The notes: generated by a model not told the origin, from the letters alone. Positions 1 through 12,222 are shown, counted from the first letter of the stretch. The stretch is DNA of 28,573 bases from Priapulus caudatus (GCF_000485595.1 NW_014577091.1:641813-670385); one strand, 5' to 3'. Numbers and translations: made by a program.

Positions 1-453
1 ACACTTCAATTATTGTTTCTATGCTTTATCACGTTTACTCGATAACATGTACACTTATTTCGATTCTTGGGATCTCTCTAATCATATTCGCCATGTGTTT
101 CTATTAGGCAGACTCCCCCTGTGTTTCTATAATATTGTTATTACAGGCAGTATGTTTCTGTACCATTTTCTCGTATTTTTGTAATTTTATTCGTTCGCGT
201 ACAATCGAGAGGCCAAATGGTAAATCTGAAATCTGGCAGTGTATTCTACAGCAATATGAACCATTTCTCACGAGGGGTGATTTAATCTCTGTACCCATCG
301 ATGCGAACCTCACTACTGAGATACACGCACGTGCTGCCGGTATAGTTGTGTGGTAAATCTCACCGGGGCATCAATCTTAAATAATAACCGATCCGAGGTA
401 AACATATCTTAGAACTTAATTGTTAGCTATTCCTATCCATTGGTTCATATAAC
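1..453. other. No gene recognised
   Basis: The two overlapping short frames here (about 70 codons each, one per strand) resemble no protein family I know and have no splice or promoter context. I see no RNA gene and no repeat of note. Confidence 0.5.
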
Positions 454-588
454 ATGGAGACTGTGTATTACTTATATATTAGTCGGTACGGACTAATAAG
501 ATACACTGATGCGAGAGAAGAGTGCCTGAAGCAGATGGAGATAGCAGCTTGGAAGCGTAAGGAGGAGAAAGAGAAGAGATTCGGCAAG
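454..588 (+). CDS. Candidate coding exon, unrecognised
   Basis: An open frame from ATG 454 runs through a charged, probably helical segment (DAREECLKQMEIAAWKRKEE, then more Lys/Glu). It reaches a good 5' splice donor, AAG|GTAACA, at 588/589. Without splicing the frame ends at TAA 622-624, giving 56 codons. The Lys/Glu-rich composition looks more coding-like than the surrounding AT-rich DNA. If the true exon is internal, an acceptor-like AATAAG at about 497-502 could start it instead. I recognise no family, and no partner exon is visible nearby. It could be the edge of a gene lying mostly to the left, or chance. This is a weak call. Confidence 0.25.
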
Positions 589-624
589 GTAACACATATA
601 AGTGCATTAATTTTTACTGTGTAA

Positions 625-790
625 TTGTAATCTATGCTGCAACCGCAAGATATATAGATGGTAGGCTTATATTGACTGGGAGCTAGGGAGTTGAAGGGAA
701 GTAGATATAGGGAAATATATTAGAACAGAGATCATGAAACGCGAAAGGTGGAAGAGTGAGGCGGATGAGAGTAGAGAGATGGTAAGAGGA
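625..790. other. AT-rich, nothing recognised
   Basis: Short stretch between the candidate exon and the GA microsatellite. No frame, RNA or repeat is evident. Confidence 0.4.
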
Positions 791-810
791 AGCGAAGAGA
801 GAGAGAGAGG

Positions 811-852
<42 letters not shown>

Positions 853-957
853 GTGTGTGTGAGAGAGAGAGAGGTGGGAGAGAGAGAGAGGAGAAAGAGA
901 GAGAGAGAGGTGAGAAAGAGAGAAAGCGGTGAGAAAGAGAGAGAAAGAAAAGAGGAA
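791..957. repeat. (GA)n microsatellite with GTGTGT interruptions
   Basis: Runs of GAGAGA are interrupted by GGTGTGTGTGAG and by AAAG variants. Several Ser/Leu-rich reading frames on the minus strand across this stretch are products of the repeat and are not proteins. Confidence 0.9.
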
Positions 958-1230
958 TGCGAGCTAGAGTGGCGTAACACGAGCGAGAATGCGTAATGGG
1001 ATCTAGAGTGAATGCGGCAGAGCCAGATAGGGAGCAGGAAAGATTGTGAGAGTAGCCAAGGTAGGGAAGCCAATGTAGATAGCCAAGGCTGCGAAGTAGG
1101 CACTGAGAGACCAAGGTAGCATTGTGGTGGATGCGCGAGATAAATTGGGGATGCGTACATAGCTTAGTGTACAGCAACAACAACGTGGAATCGTTAGTTA
1201 TTGAACTCCACCCAGCGCCGTTCTACATCT

Positions 1231-1292
1231 GTGGACTCTTACATCACATTTAAACTTGTAGTAGAGAGTTTAAATGTAATGTAAGAGTCCAC
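1231..1292. repeat. 26-bp inverted repeat (hairpin)
   Basis: The left arm, 1231-1256, begins GTGGACTCTTACATC. It is the reverse complement of 1267-1292 with one mismatch, across a 10-base loop. A partial third copy of the right arm (GAGAGTTTGAATGTAATG and onward) lies in direct orientation at about 1463-1489. The arms could be a small foldback element or the inverted ends of a degraded one. Confidence 0.75.
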
Positions 1293-2011
1293 TTAATAAT
1301 TTTATAGACCCATTTCCGTATTTTTAGACCAATTTCCTTATTTCAGAGCAGCGCCATTAGGCGAGTAGTTCACTTTTATTTCACCATAGAAACAGATGTA
1401 GAACAGGTTGTGGATGGTGCACACGCTATACTCTACGCTACTGCTATGCTCATACGCTTGTCGAGAGTTTGAATGTAATGTAAGAGTAATAAGGAACTAG
1501 GAACTAGGAACTAGGAAATAACTTCACGCACATCTCAGGCGCTAGCTAGCGGTTGTAGGCTTGGTGTAGATGCATTTGGCAAGCTCGCCTCACGTGACGT
1601 TTCTGGCTCATCGTGAATCATCCCAAATTCTGGATGTCATGTCAGGTAACAACTGGATATCAGTGTGATATACATTAATTGTATCCATGGCAACGTGTAT
1701 ATGCAACCATTCTTGGTGTGAGGTCGCGTTACAATAATTATTTTCATAAAATAAAGCCGTTGTATATGTAACGAGAAGCATGCTCGTTTTCGCAGTTTCG
1801 CAACAAAACTACCATGCAAGAGGATGAAGTTATCTTAACTGGGTTTCTAAGGCTGGTTGAGTTGTACGATCGAACTTTCCAGTGCTTTCGACGAGTAGGA
1901 ATGAAAGTTCAGTTTTGTGGAAGCATTCAATGAGTAGGGCTTACACAGAGAAGTGCGAAGACGAAACGAGAAGGTTCCTGCCCTGGGATTTTTCGGCATG
2001 AAGCAAATGAA
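1293..2011. other. No gene recognised; 8-bp triplet repeat
   Basis: At about 1493-1517 the 8-mer GGAACTAG occurs in three near-tandem copies. Otherwise there are only short unsupported minus-strand frames (60-77 codons) without recognisable domains. Confidence 0.45.
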
Positions 2012-2261
2012 CAGGGCCGTGGCCTGTATTGGGGCAAGGGGGCAGGTGCCCCCTAGATTTTGGAGCAAAATTAAAAACAAGCTTAGCTAATAATCGTAAA
2101 TAACCCTAACGTGATTTTCTGGTCACTTATCCGTGAAAGCCTTGTATCAAACCCACCCCCTACCACACTATGGACGTCGATCAAGAGCTGCGCCCGTCGC
2201 TCATCATTACACAGTTGAGTCATGAAGTTTTGCCCCCCCCCCAGGAATGCCTACGGCCCTG
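2012..2261. mobile_element. Short inverted-repeat element (MITE-like)
   Basis: The left end reads CAGGGCCGTGGCCTG. The right end, read as reverse complement, starts CAGGGCCGTAGGCATTCC. Just inside each end is a G-run (GGGGCAAGGGGGCAGG on the left, a C-run on the right). A 250-bp length, matching ends and no coding capacity fit a non-autonomous DNA element. I could not see a clean target-site duplication, so the class is unassigned. Confidence 0.55.
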
Positions 2262-2821
2262 ATGAGTGGTTGAGAAACATTTAATTAGCACATATTCACG
2301 TTACTGAACGAGAACATTGTGGATTCACTTCCATGGGAAGCCATTATAAAGCGATGGTATGGCTTATTGCGCAACAACAGCGACAAATGAATGCATTTTC
2401 CACCGAATATATATTTGTGTTATACCAAAAGGTTATACGGAGTTGGTCGTACGCGTGTAAATTGTATACGCGAAAATATAAAAAAAAACTCATTGTTTCG
2501 ACACTTTATCTGCGGCTGCTACCTGCGGTTATTTGAAACCGGCATGGACATTTAAACAGCTAACACCTCCCAGCAAACAGCTACTACGCAATACGATAAC
2601 TGCACTGCTCTAGACTACGTAAGCTAATCCAGCAGGCTGCGCAGAAACGCTGTATCCGTGGATCCATGCACCGTTTGAAGTCCATATGTCCTAACTACTC
2701 TGACTGCCTCTTTCCAAGCCTCGTGCCTAAATGAATCAAACAAAAGATTACACTCTGCGGTAAAGAGGCACATATTGAATTGTTGACGCATTGGTTGGAG
2801 ACCGGCATAAGTTGTCTGAAC
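2262..2821. other. No gene recognised
   Basis: Mixed-composition DNA. A 67-codon plus-strand frame at 2333-2536 has no recognisable features or context. No RNA gene seen. Confidence 0.4.
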
Positions 2822-3034
2822 TGAAAAACACAGACACACACGCGCACGCAAATGTACGCACGTACACGCAGTAGCACACGCACATACGCACACACGCACA
2901 CGCACGCAGGCACGCACACACAATGCAACTACACACTCCATATATATATATATATATATATGGAATGTGCGCGGTATATAGCTATAAATAATATACCACA
3001 TTATATTACAATTAACAATCATGATAATACAATA
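2822..3034. repeat. (CA)n-(TA)n block with 74-bp tail, copy 1
   Basis: Degenerate CA/CG-rich repeat (to about 2925) is followed by a (TA) run at about 2939-2960. A 74-bp tail at 2961-3034 follows, starting TGGAATGTGCGCGGTATATA and ending AATACAATA. The same tail occurs without a single difference at 11244-11317, again after a (TA) run. The tail contains a short imperfect palindrome (GGTATAT...ATATACC). Confidence 0.85.
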
Positions 3035-3840
3035 GAAATATACAGAGATAGGGGTCTACATCTATGTCATGTATGCAAATGTGTCTTGTCTATGTGTGTG
3101 TTTTCGCTATAATCATGCGGACTGTCTAGTCGTGTGTGTTGTCAATCAGTCTTTCTTTGTCACTCTGTGTGCGTGCATGCGCGCGCGTGTGTATAGCCTA
3201 CGTGTATATATGTGATGCCCACATTCCACGCAACGCAGCAACGTGAACCTCGAATGCAGTGCGGAGGCAGCGGCAGGTGTCTGACGAAACTCCGCTCTCG
3301 GTGACAAAAATGCAATGAAGAAAACGCGCCGACGCAAAATTTCTGCCCGTCTCGGCTTTTTCGCTCGCTCGCGGAGAAAATGTCTGCGAAGCGGTGGTAC
3401 TCAGTTTATTCGTGAGCCTTAATTATTTACGAGCTCTATCGTCGTCTGTTTTGTGGCGCTGCTCTCGCACGAGAGAGACGCAAATACAACGTTTATGGAG
3501 GGCTGACAAAAGGCGGTAGTGAATCAGATACCCGCGCTCTTGCAGGTATAATGTGTGTTAGAGTTAGTTACACGGCGGGAAAGGGTATAATAGTGTTCTC
3601 CCGCCCGCGTTCATAACGCGATGATGCATTTGAAACAAGAGCGCGCATTCAGTGGTGGTTTTGTGCTCAAAACAAATGGTCGTAATTTCCATGATAAAAT
3701 ATTTTAGATACTTGTGCCGTGCAGGCGTTAACATAAACCTATGGCATCATTGTCCTACTGCATAAACTGTGGATAATTTTTCCCCCGAACGTCCATCTTG
3801 GCTTATAGAGTGTTAATTATGTCTTGCCTCCCCCTTCTCC
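3035..3840. other. No gene recognised
   Basis: Moderately GC-rich DNA with scattered CpG around 3240-3480 (for example CGCTCGCTCGCGGAG). It could include a weak CpG-rich regulatory stretch, but no frame, promoter element or RNA can be supported. Confidence 0.35.
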
Positions 3841-3908
3841 TTTTCAATCTCTCGTGCGCCCCTCTCTCTTTCTCTCTCTCCCTCTCTCTCTATCTCAATC
3901 TCTATCAT
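3841..3908. repeat. (CT)n microsatellite
   Basis: Imperfect CT-rich run with CCTCTCTCTTTCTCTC-type units, ending in TCTATC variants. Confidence 0.8.
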
Positions 3909-4030
3909 TTCCTTTATAGAATTTGCAATGTAATTACACATTAGCGTGAACATAATTCTTACATATACATTTACTAACAGGTACGATGAACGTGAGACGG
4001 TTTACTTATACGTCAGCTATACGTCGTACA

Positions 4031-4395
4031 ATGCCACCATCACTACCATCACCAACACCACTGCCACCGCCAGCGTCACCACCAACACCAACACCACCGC
4101 CACCGCCACCACCAACACCACCACCACCACCACCGTCACCGCCATCACTAACACCACCGCCACCACCACCGACACCAACACCACCACCGACACCGCCACC
4201 GACACCACCGCCGCCGCCGCCGCCTACGCCGCCAACGCCGCCATCACCACTGCCACCGAACCTTCACCATCACCACCACCGCCACCGCCAACGCCAACGC
4301 CAACGCCAACACCGCCACTGCCACCGCCACTGCCACCGCCACCACCATCACCGCCACCATCACCGCCACCGCCACCGCCACCGCCACCGCCATCA

Positions 4396-4426
<31 letters not shown>

Positions 4427-5182
4427 CGTCACCGTCATCGCCACCGCCACCGACAACGCCACCACCACCACCATCATCATCACCACCACCACCACCACCA
4501 CCATCATCACCACCACCACCACTACCACCACCATCACGACCACCACCACCACACCATCCTCACGCACCACCACCACCACCACCACCACCATCACCACCAC
4601 CACCACCACCCCTCACCACACCACCACAACCACCACGCACCACACCATCACCACACCCAACCACCGCCACCACCACCACCATCACCCCACCACCACCACC
4701 CCATCACCACCAGCACCACCACCACCCCCCCATCATCAGCACCACCACCCACCATTACTCACCACCATCACCACACCACCACACCACCACCATAACCCCC
4801 CAAAACCACCACCACCGACCCCCATCACCACCACCACACCACCACACACCCCATCATCAGCACCACCACCACCATCATCAATCACCACCACCATCACCAC
4901 CACTATCATCGCCAACACCACCACCACACCATTATCACCGCCAACACCACCACCACCACCACCACCACCACCACTACCACCACTACCACCACCAACAGCA
5001 CCACCACTACCACCACCACCACTACTACCACTACCACCACCACCACACCACTATCACTGCCAACACCACCACCACCACCACCAGCAACACCACCACCACC
5101 ACCACCACCACCACCACCACCACCACCACCACCACCGCCGCCGCCGCGACCTAATCCACCATCGCCGCCGCCGCCGCCGCCG
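4031..5182 (+). repeat. ~1.15-kb (CAC)n / (CCACCG)n trinucleotide array
   Basis: A very long CAC/ACC/CCA array. In the left third CACCGC, CACCAA and GCCACC variants alternate. The right half is nearer to pure CAC with CAT and TAC variants, and it closes with a (CCG) run at about 5135-5180. Because CAC, ACC and CCA carry no stop codon on either strand, forward frames read as His-, Thr- or Pro-rich and reverse frames as Val/Gly-rich over hundreds of codons. I treat these as artefacts of the repeat: start context, splice sites and unique flanking protein sequence are missing. Confidence 0.95.
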
Positions 5183-7021
5183 GACTTGGACTTACGGTGG
5201 TGATGGGGATGTTAGTGTCCGTGCACGGAGTCATACACGCTACGTTGAGTTTGGAAGGTCATCGTTGGATTGTAAATGCGATAGGTGCAAAACGTCAGTT
5301 TACCACCTGTAACGTAGCGCAGTAGCGTGCAACGCACAACTATCATACACGCACGCTGAACAAGAACATGCGTACGCGCGCGCGTGCACGCATATGTACG
5401 CAAACAAACACGCGCGCATATTACATCTACACTGCCGTGCAAGCAGACGGGTACACGGTGCGACGTTTTCGCCTGAAAAAAACACGAAAAGTACAGATGA
5501 GAGCAGCAGATATACTCATGGTCATACTCGTACGCTTCCATCTACAATGCACAGAAATAGCGCTCGCTCTTACAAACCTATAAATGGAGCGGTGTGAGTC
5601 TCGTACACAGAGCGCACAATAGAATGCGCGTGTAAGTGCCCGCGACTGACTGACTGTCACTGAAGCATTCAGGCGCATGTGAATGAGAGTCTTTAATCGT
5701 CATTTACGGCTAAAAAGAACCAGCATCTCCATTACGTCTTCATGCAGACGAACAACGTTTAATAATAATCAAATGTAATGTAGCGTCTCCGACCCGCACA
5801 TATACGCGGCTATATACATACACGCTCGGGAGTAACGTCAACTGAAATTGCGTTGGTATTTATGTATGCAAACCATAAATATTTTCGCAAGCATTTCTCA
5901 GACACGCTACCCGCTTATGTTTCAGCACTCGTAATTTGAAGTTCTGTACTTAGGCCTACATCATTTTAATGCAAACATGGTTGCGCCATAGACAAGTTGA
6001 AAACTTTCCTCTAAAGATTAACCCTTTGGTATAATAAACTCAAGTATGGGTGTTCTCACATAATCGCATCGGTCATTATACGTATTTCTTACTTTATTAA
6101 GTCACTCCGCCAACTACGAGCTTAATAATAGCTAAGAAATTGAGAATCCATTATTAACTAATAAGTATCGGAGTTGACGTGATCAATAAAACAAGAGGCT
6201 AATCCGATTTCTTCGACTGGATTTAGGACTAGACTGAACTGTTTCGATGGACTGAAATTAGAACGCCACGATTTTCACCCGACGGGTAGCTTTATGTAAA
6301 GATAATGCGAACACAAACTATAATCTAGTCGGGTAATTGTTTTGTTAGCGACGCTAGTTATACGCGTAAATGAGCGATGATTTGCGAGAGAATTCGACCT
6401 AAAAATGCTTACCGCTCACGCCTGCACTGCCATCGTATTTTACGTGGTTTACGGCAGCTGAAAGACTCACCTGATTATCATATCGAGCCAAGAGTGTTAG
6501 GCAGAGCCTGTAATGCCATAATTAAGATTGTGAAAAACCAGGACAACTGCTGTTGTCCAGGACACACATGGCAACTCTAATAACGTCGCGCTCCCATACA
6601 CCTGTCTCATTTTACAAGGTTCACAGATCACATCTTCATGCCTAATCTTGTGATGCCACTCGTTTTGTTGAAACCTTGACAATAGCCATCAATCTGGTTG
6701 GCATTCCAAATAGAGACAGAAGCAAACCGCCCCGTACGGGTAATGTTGACAGTCTTCCACCGTTCGCCACGTTGAGCCTCTTCGCAAATAAATAATCATC
6801 ATTCGACTGTTGGCAGTAGATAGTAAATAATTTAGACAAGATTGTACAACAAGGTGCCACCGCGTTCATTGGCATTGCTGTTTTACAATAATGTATGTAT
6901 GCCAGTTCCTACAATAGTGCTGTTCACCCAGAATTCTGCTATCATTCGGCTTTTCGCGTAAGTTCACACGACTTTAATCTCCAATTAGACTTCATGTGAT
7001 CCAGTTGTACTTTACCCTGTT
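5183..7021. other. No gene recognised
   Basis: About 1.8 kb of mostly unique, moderately AT-rich DNA. Short frames occur on both strands (up to about 109 codons at 5212-5541, minus). They overlap a CG/CA-rich alternating stretch near 5368-5420 and show no domain, signal or splice pattern. Confidence 0.4.
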
Positions 7022-7633
7022 CAAACCACTCGCGCGAGATCTCCTGTCTTCGAGAGCCAGCAAGGTTTCAGAAGGTCCGTTTTTGCCGTACTTGGAAGTA
7101 GCTCGACAAAAACGCATCATTGATGTTCGGCTAAAGCTCGATGTAAAAGGCTGCATAGAAAACGCCGAGACTAACTGACATTCTAGTTTAATGTCATGTC
7201 ATTGTATGCATCAACGGTGCACCATGCTTCATCTCAGAGGAACGATTCACTGCAGTTTTCACAAAGAGTTTCGAAGAAAGGCGCCCAGGCAGGAAATTAA
7301 GGACTAGTTTAACGAAGAGTAAACGTGAGTGGTTTCGCTCAACATTTAGACATCGCCAGAGTTATCTAGTTTAACGAGCCGTCAATAACCAACAAAATAT
7401 TTCTACGTCAAGTGAAATAGCTAATCGTTGAGAAATACAATTAAAGTAATCGCCGATGAATCTGTTTCGCATTCAAACTTGCGCTGGCAGATGTTCCTGC
7501 GGTCACTCCGATAGCTTAGCTGCAAATTTCATTAACCATTCTTCTCTTTATACGATTACCTCATGCATGCATGAGGAGGTATTCTATATATACACATCAG
7601 CAGTTTTCAAATGCCCACGATTGGCAATAAAGA

Positions 7634-7640
<7 letters not shown>

Positions 7641-7707
<67 letters not shown>

Positions 7708-7756
7708 CTCTTCTTTCTCTCTCTCTTCTTTCTCTCACTTCTTTCTCTCTCTTTCT

Positions 7757-7824
<68 letters not shown>

Positions 7825-7867
7825 GAGAGCGCGAGAGAGTGTGTGTGAGAGAGAGAGAAAGCGAGGA

Positions 7868-7929
<62 letters not shown>

Positions 7930-7963
7930 GCTCTCTCTCTCTCTCTCTCTCTCTCCCTCTCTT

Positions 7964-7999
<36 letters not shown>

Positions 8000-8016
8000 T
8001 CTCTCGCTCTCTCTAT
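7641..8016. repeat. (CT)n-(GA)n-(CT)n microsatellite
   Basis: A CT run (about 7641-7822) meets an inverted GA run (about 7823-7926), then CT resumes to about 8016. The adjacent CT and GA blocks are reverse complements and could pair. The corresponding place in copy B has only CT. Ser/Leu- and Glu/Arg-rich frames over it are artefacts. Confidence 0.9.
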
Positions 8017-8975
8017 CCGATCGCATTGTTTCATTGAGTGCAATTCTAATGAACGGTGGGCAGAGACTGTTTACAACGTCGGATCCCCTTTTTCGCCATT
8101 ATCATCCATAAAACGACGCAACGTACGGCGTTTCGTGACGAGCTAAGTTGGGTGGAAAATTAAAGGCAACCTTCATTATGATCGCATTATTATATAGACA
8201 TGACAGAGTAGTTGGGAAATTTACGATCGAACTTTGCCTGATACCCATTACGCGCTAACAAAGGAGAAAGAGCATTATTGCCTTAGTCACGAGGGGCCCG
8301 GCCCTTTCACTCACCGGTAGATCGGCTGCGCGCTAATAGGTGTATACGGATGAGTGTATTGACGCTGGCTGGAGAGCCGGTGTGCTGGCCACCGCGCAGC
8401 TTCTAGCGTTAACTATTTTGCTTTATAGAGAGACCATGTAGAAGGTCTGCACGTAGGCAAGGGTTCTCGAATAATCGAGCGGCGACGGTAATATCCACGT
8501 AACCTCGGAGCACGGGTGACGCAGAGAAATATTGACGGAAATAATATTTGAACAAGATCGTAATATAGAAAGTGCAATATCGTATCCTCCGCTCTCCATA
8601 CGAATCTCGGGTGATATAATATATATATAATACGTACACATGACCAACAACTTGACTAAACATGATTGCTGCAATTATAAAACACGAATTGAAGTGGTCA
8701 TTATTTCATCTTCTTATCCTCGAATTAATTATGATACAATTACATATTATATTATTTTGCACTACAACTATTATTATGGTACGTATATATATAAACAAAT
8801 GTCATACATAGGTAAAGGGCGATTAAATTTTAATATGCGAGCTGTTGAGAAGTACATCTCGATCTTCGTCAGGCTTTAAACCGACATTAGAATGGAGCCG
8901 TTTAATATAAAACAACATACAATGCGTTATACAATATAGTGAAAATAGAATAATTCAAACAATCTCAGTTGATAT

Positions 8976-9001
8976 TATATATATATATATATATATATAT
9001 C
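8976..9001. repeat. (TA)n microsatellite
   Basis: Pure TA run after GTTGATATTA. It is shorter at the equivalent site in copy B (about 13394-13410). Confidence 0.85.
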
Positions 9002-11089
9002 ATCACAACCGTGGGGACAGGTTAATGTTAACCACAGCCACGTACGTTAGTTATATTAGTATGGCTCAACACGACAAAACCATTAAAAACGCTAGCCGAC
9101 AAATATATCGAAAATGCGGCAAAAGGGTTACCTAACAACTTTATTGCTTCGAACCGTCGCACGAGATTGAAATGTAGTCATAAAGTAAGGTTTAATGGGT
9201 ACACAGGTGGCGTAGATAATTAGGCAACGTAGGTATATGCATCTATATACCTTGCCCCCTTCGTCTGTGTGCATGACTAAGCACGGATTCTAAATACACC
9301 ATGTACACGCTATACACTCTGCTCCTTTGTTATTATTCGCCCGATACCGGACTTTATTCCTTGGAAATATAAGTTCATTCATTTTTCAAAACAATAAAGC
9401 GCACAAACTTTATGATCTGCGATAGTATGTCACCAACGAAGGCGGCTACTGTATTTTGTAAGCAGCTTGTAGGTGTTCTTCGCGTCGGATTGATCGAAGA
9501 CGTATTGACTGCCATTTTTACTGCGAAAATATATGACAACTCGTCTCGAAAAAATTGTAAATGCCAGTAATGTACATTGCAGCAACACTGCGAAATTAAA
9601 TTGATAATTATATCAGTAATGCAGTTTTTAGCATTGCATTTCGTGAAATATATTTGTAAAATGTTAAATCTGTAGCGATGTTATGCGACTCAAGAATGAT
9701 CAAAATCCATCAAAGGCAAATTATCATGTGCATAAACATCAATTTTCCTGTTGGAATACCCTGCTCCATTTTCACTTCACATTCATTGTCATGCCTTGTA
9801 AGCACGTCCCTGGAAAACATGCGAATTAATCATATACTGAATTTCACGTCGCTGTACGATGAGGCAAAGTTTGGCAAAATCCAGGTACAACTCGTCATGT
9901 GTACACGGGGAAACGAATAGACATCTCATAATCATATGGGGCCTGACCCGCGCGCGCTGCTTCTTGACGGCTGACAAGTCGCACATGCATTCGGATTAGA
10001 ATCTACGCGTACAGTACGAAGTCAAGGAGAAGAAATCGATGACGATATAACCAGTGACAGACAACAGGTCCGTAGCAGTAGACTGTTGGGAGCCGCGCAG
10101 TCGTATAAGCATTACAAGATAGCTTGTAGAATCGCAACTTCTCAACGCTTAGGCAACGAGACACTTTCATAGCAATAATTCGTGATACGAACATGGAAAT
10201 TTTTTGCATGTGGGTATTAATAATTGTGTTCTAACTGTTTGTGTGCATTTCGTGCATTATACTCGCATAACTATTCCCATAACCATTAGAACTGCCCTTT
10301 TCCAATCTTTTCAACGAGGATATATATAATTGATCATTTTTCGTGTCGCTGTGCTCGATTCTGAAACTGCACAAGTGGAGCTCTCGTCCTAGAGTTGTCT
10401 TAAATCAACAACTATAAATTGTCCCAAGTGTCAATACTTTCGGCCCAACATTTACATTTTGAATTACAGACAAATTCCAGACATTGTCAGCCAGCGTGAG
10501 TCTGGCCGCAGTTGCACACATACAATGAGATGATCAACAGAAATTATCCTAAGCTTGCTGGGCGACAATACGCCGAGCAAACACTCTGCGCTATTCAAAG
10601 GTGCTTGACACTCTCTAATGAACTCAAAAATGTGTTAATTTGAGGAAACATGTCTGTTGATATAAGATACTTACACCGTTAGCTCAATGTCAAATAGTAC
10701 GTTGAAGTAGTTACTACATTTTCACTTAAAATATCCTACGACTACAACTGGCACGCCTGGAAGGACGTGCGAGAATGGAAAGAACAAGCTAGAAAGTAAC
10801 TATTAACTGAAGTCGCTGAAAAAAAGAACAAAATGCGTGCACCGTGTATGAACCAACCGGCACGATTGGTAATATATAGGGTAAGATACTTGGATAAACT
10901 ATCTGAGTACCGTATAGTTTTTACCTCGTAGAAAGAATAACAAGGAAATACTGATCCAATGGTTCAGTTCACAGAAGGCAATACACTTGGAGGGAATCCG
11001 CTGTGAGTACGATCACATTCTAAAAGAAAAACAAACCGGGCATATTATCCCTCCATATACTTAGAGATTAACAAAAAGGTTTAATTACT

Positions 11090-11182
11090 CACGCACAAAC
11101 ACACGCGCGGCCACTCACACACGCACGCGCGCACGTACGTGCACACGCACATACACACACGCACACACACAACAAATATACA

Positions 11183-11246
<64 letters not shown>

Positions 11247-11317
11247 AATGTGCGCGGTATATAGCTATAAATAATATACCACATTATATTACAATTAACA
11301 ATCATGATAATACAATA
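11090..11317. repeat. (CA)n-(TA)n block with 74-bp tail, copy 2
   Basis: CA/CG-rich repeat (about 11090-11180), then a (TA) run of about 58 bases (11186-11243). The 74-bp tail at 11244-11317 is identical to 2961-3034. Copy B of the large duplication starts at the next base. Confidence 0.85.
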
Positions 11318-11956
11318 CAAACCACTCGGCGCGAGATCTCCTGTCTTCGAAGCCAGCAATGATTTCAGAAGGTCCGTTTTTGCCGTACTTGGAAGTAGCT
11401 CTGACCGAAAAACGACATTGATGTTCGGCTAAAGCTCGATGTAAAAGCTGCATAGAAAACGCCGAGACTAACTGACATTTAGCTTTAATGTCATGTCATT
11501 GTATGCATCACGGTGCCACCATGCTTCATCTCAGTAGGAACGATTCACTGCAGTTTTCACACAGAGTTTCTCGAAAAAGGCGCCCAGGCAGCGAAATTAA
11601 GGACCAGTTTAACGAAGAGTAAACGTGAGTTGTTTCGCTAACATGTTTAGACATCGCCAGAGTTTCTATTTTAACGATGCCGCTCAATAACCAACAAAAT
11701 ATTTCTACGTCAAATCGTAATAGCTTAATCGTTTGAGAAATACAATTAAATGTAATCGCCGATAATCTGTTTTCGCATTCAAACTTGCGCTTGGCAGATG
11801 TTTCCTGCGCGTCACTCCGATAGCTTAGCTGCATTTCATTAACCGATTATTCTCTTTATACGATTACTCATGCATGCATGAGGATGGTATTCTATATATT
11901 ACCACCATAGCAGTTTCAATGCCCACGTTATGGCAATAAAGCTGTCGTGTCCATGT

Positions 11957-12003
11957 CTCTCTCTCTCTCTCTCTCTGTCTCCCGCTCTCTTCTGCCTCTC
12001 TCT

Positions 12004-12044
<41 letters not shown>

Positions 12045-12222
12045 CTCTCTCTCTCAGTCTCTCTCTGTCTCTCTCTCCTCCCGCTCTTTCTCTCTCTCCT
12101 CTCTCTCCTTCACTCTCTCTCTCTCTCGTCGCTCTCTCTCTCTCTCTCTTTCTCTCTCTCCTCTCTCCTCTCTACTCTCTCTCTCCTCTCTCCTTCTCTC
12201 TCTCTTCTCTCGCCCTCTCTCT
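11957..12222. repeat. (CT)n microsatellite in copy B
   Basis: CT-rich run with CCCGCT, CTTT and CGTCGC interruptions, at the place of the CT-GA-CT array of copy A. There is no inverted GA block. Confidence 0.9.

Larger units (their letters stand above)
7022..11170 (+). repeat. Large duplicated segment, copy A
   Basis: Starts near CAAACCACTCGCGCGAGATC and ends in the CA-rich block at about 11100-11170. Most of it reappears in the same order and orientation at 11318-15655. Matched landmarks include GATCTCCTGTCTTCG, the CT microsatellite, GGATCCCCTTTTTC, the (TA) run and CGGCACGATTGGTAAT. I see no coding gene, tRNA or transposase in it. The short frames present in one copy are broken in the other. 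Confidence 0.9.

Noticed and set aside
683-1183. 166- and 142-codon Ser/Leu-rich minus-strand frames
   Set aside because: Driven by the GA microsatellite; two overlapping frames show the same low-complexity bias.
3946-5154. A 402-codon Thr/Pro/His-rich plus-strand frame and overlapping frames
   Set aside because: It is a translation of the CAC array; all frames stay open because the unit has no stop codons. There is no unique domain and no splice context.
7456-8146. Ser/Leu and Arg/Glu frames on both strands
   Set aside because: Products of the CT/GA arrays; not kept in the second copy of the segment.
11526-11834. 102-codon minus-strand frame in copy B
   Set aside because: Copy A lacks the open frame because of several indels; no recognisable domain.
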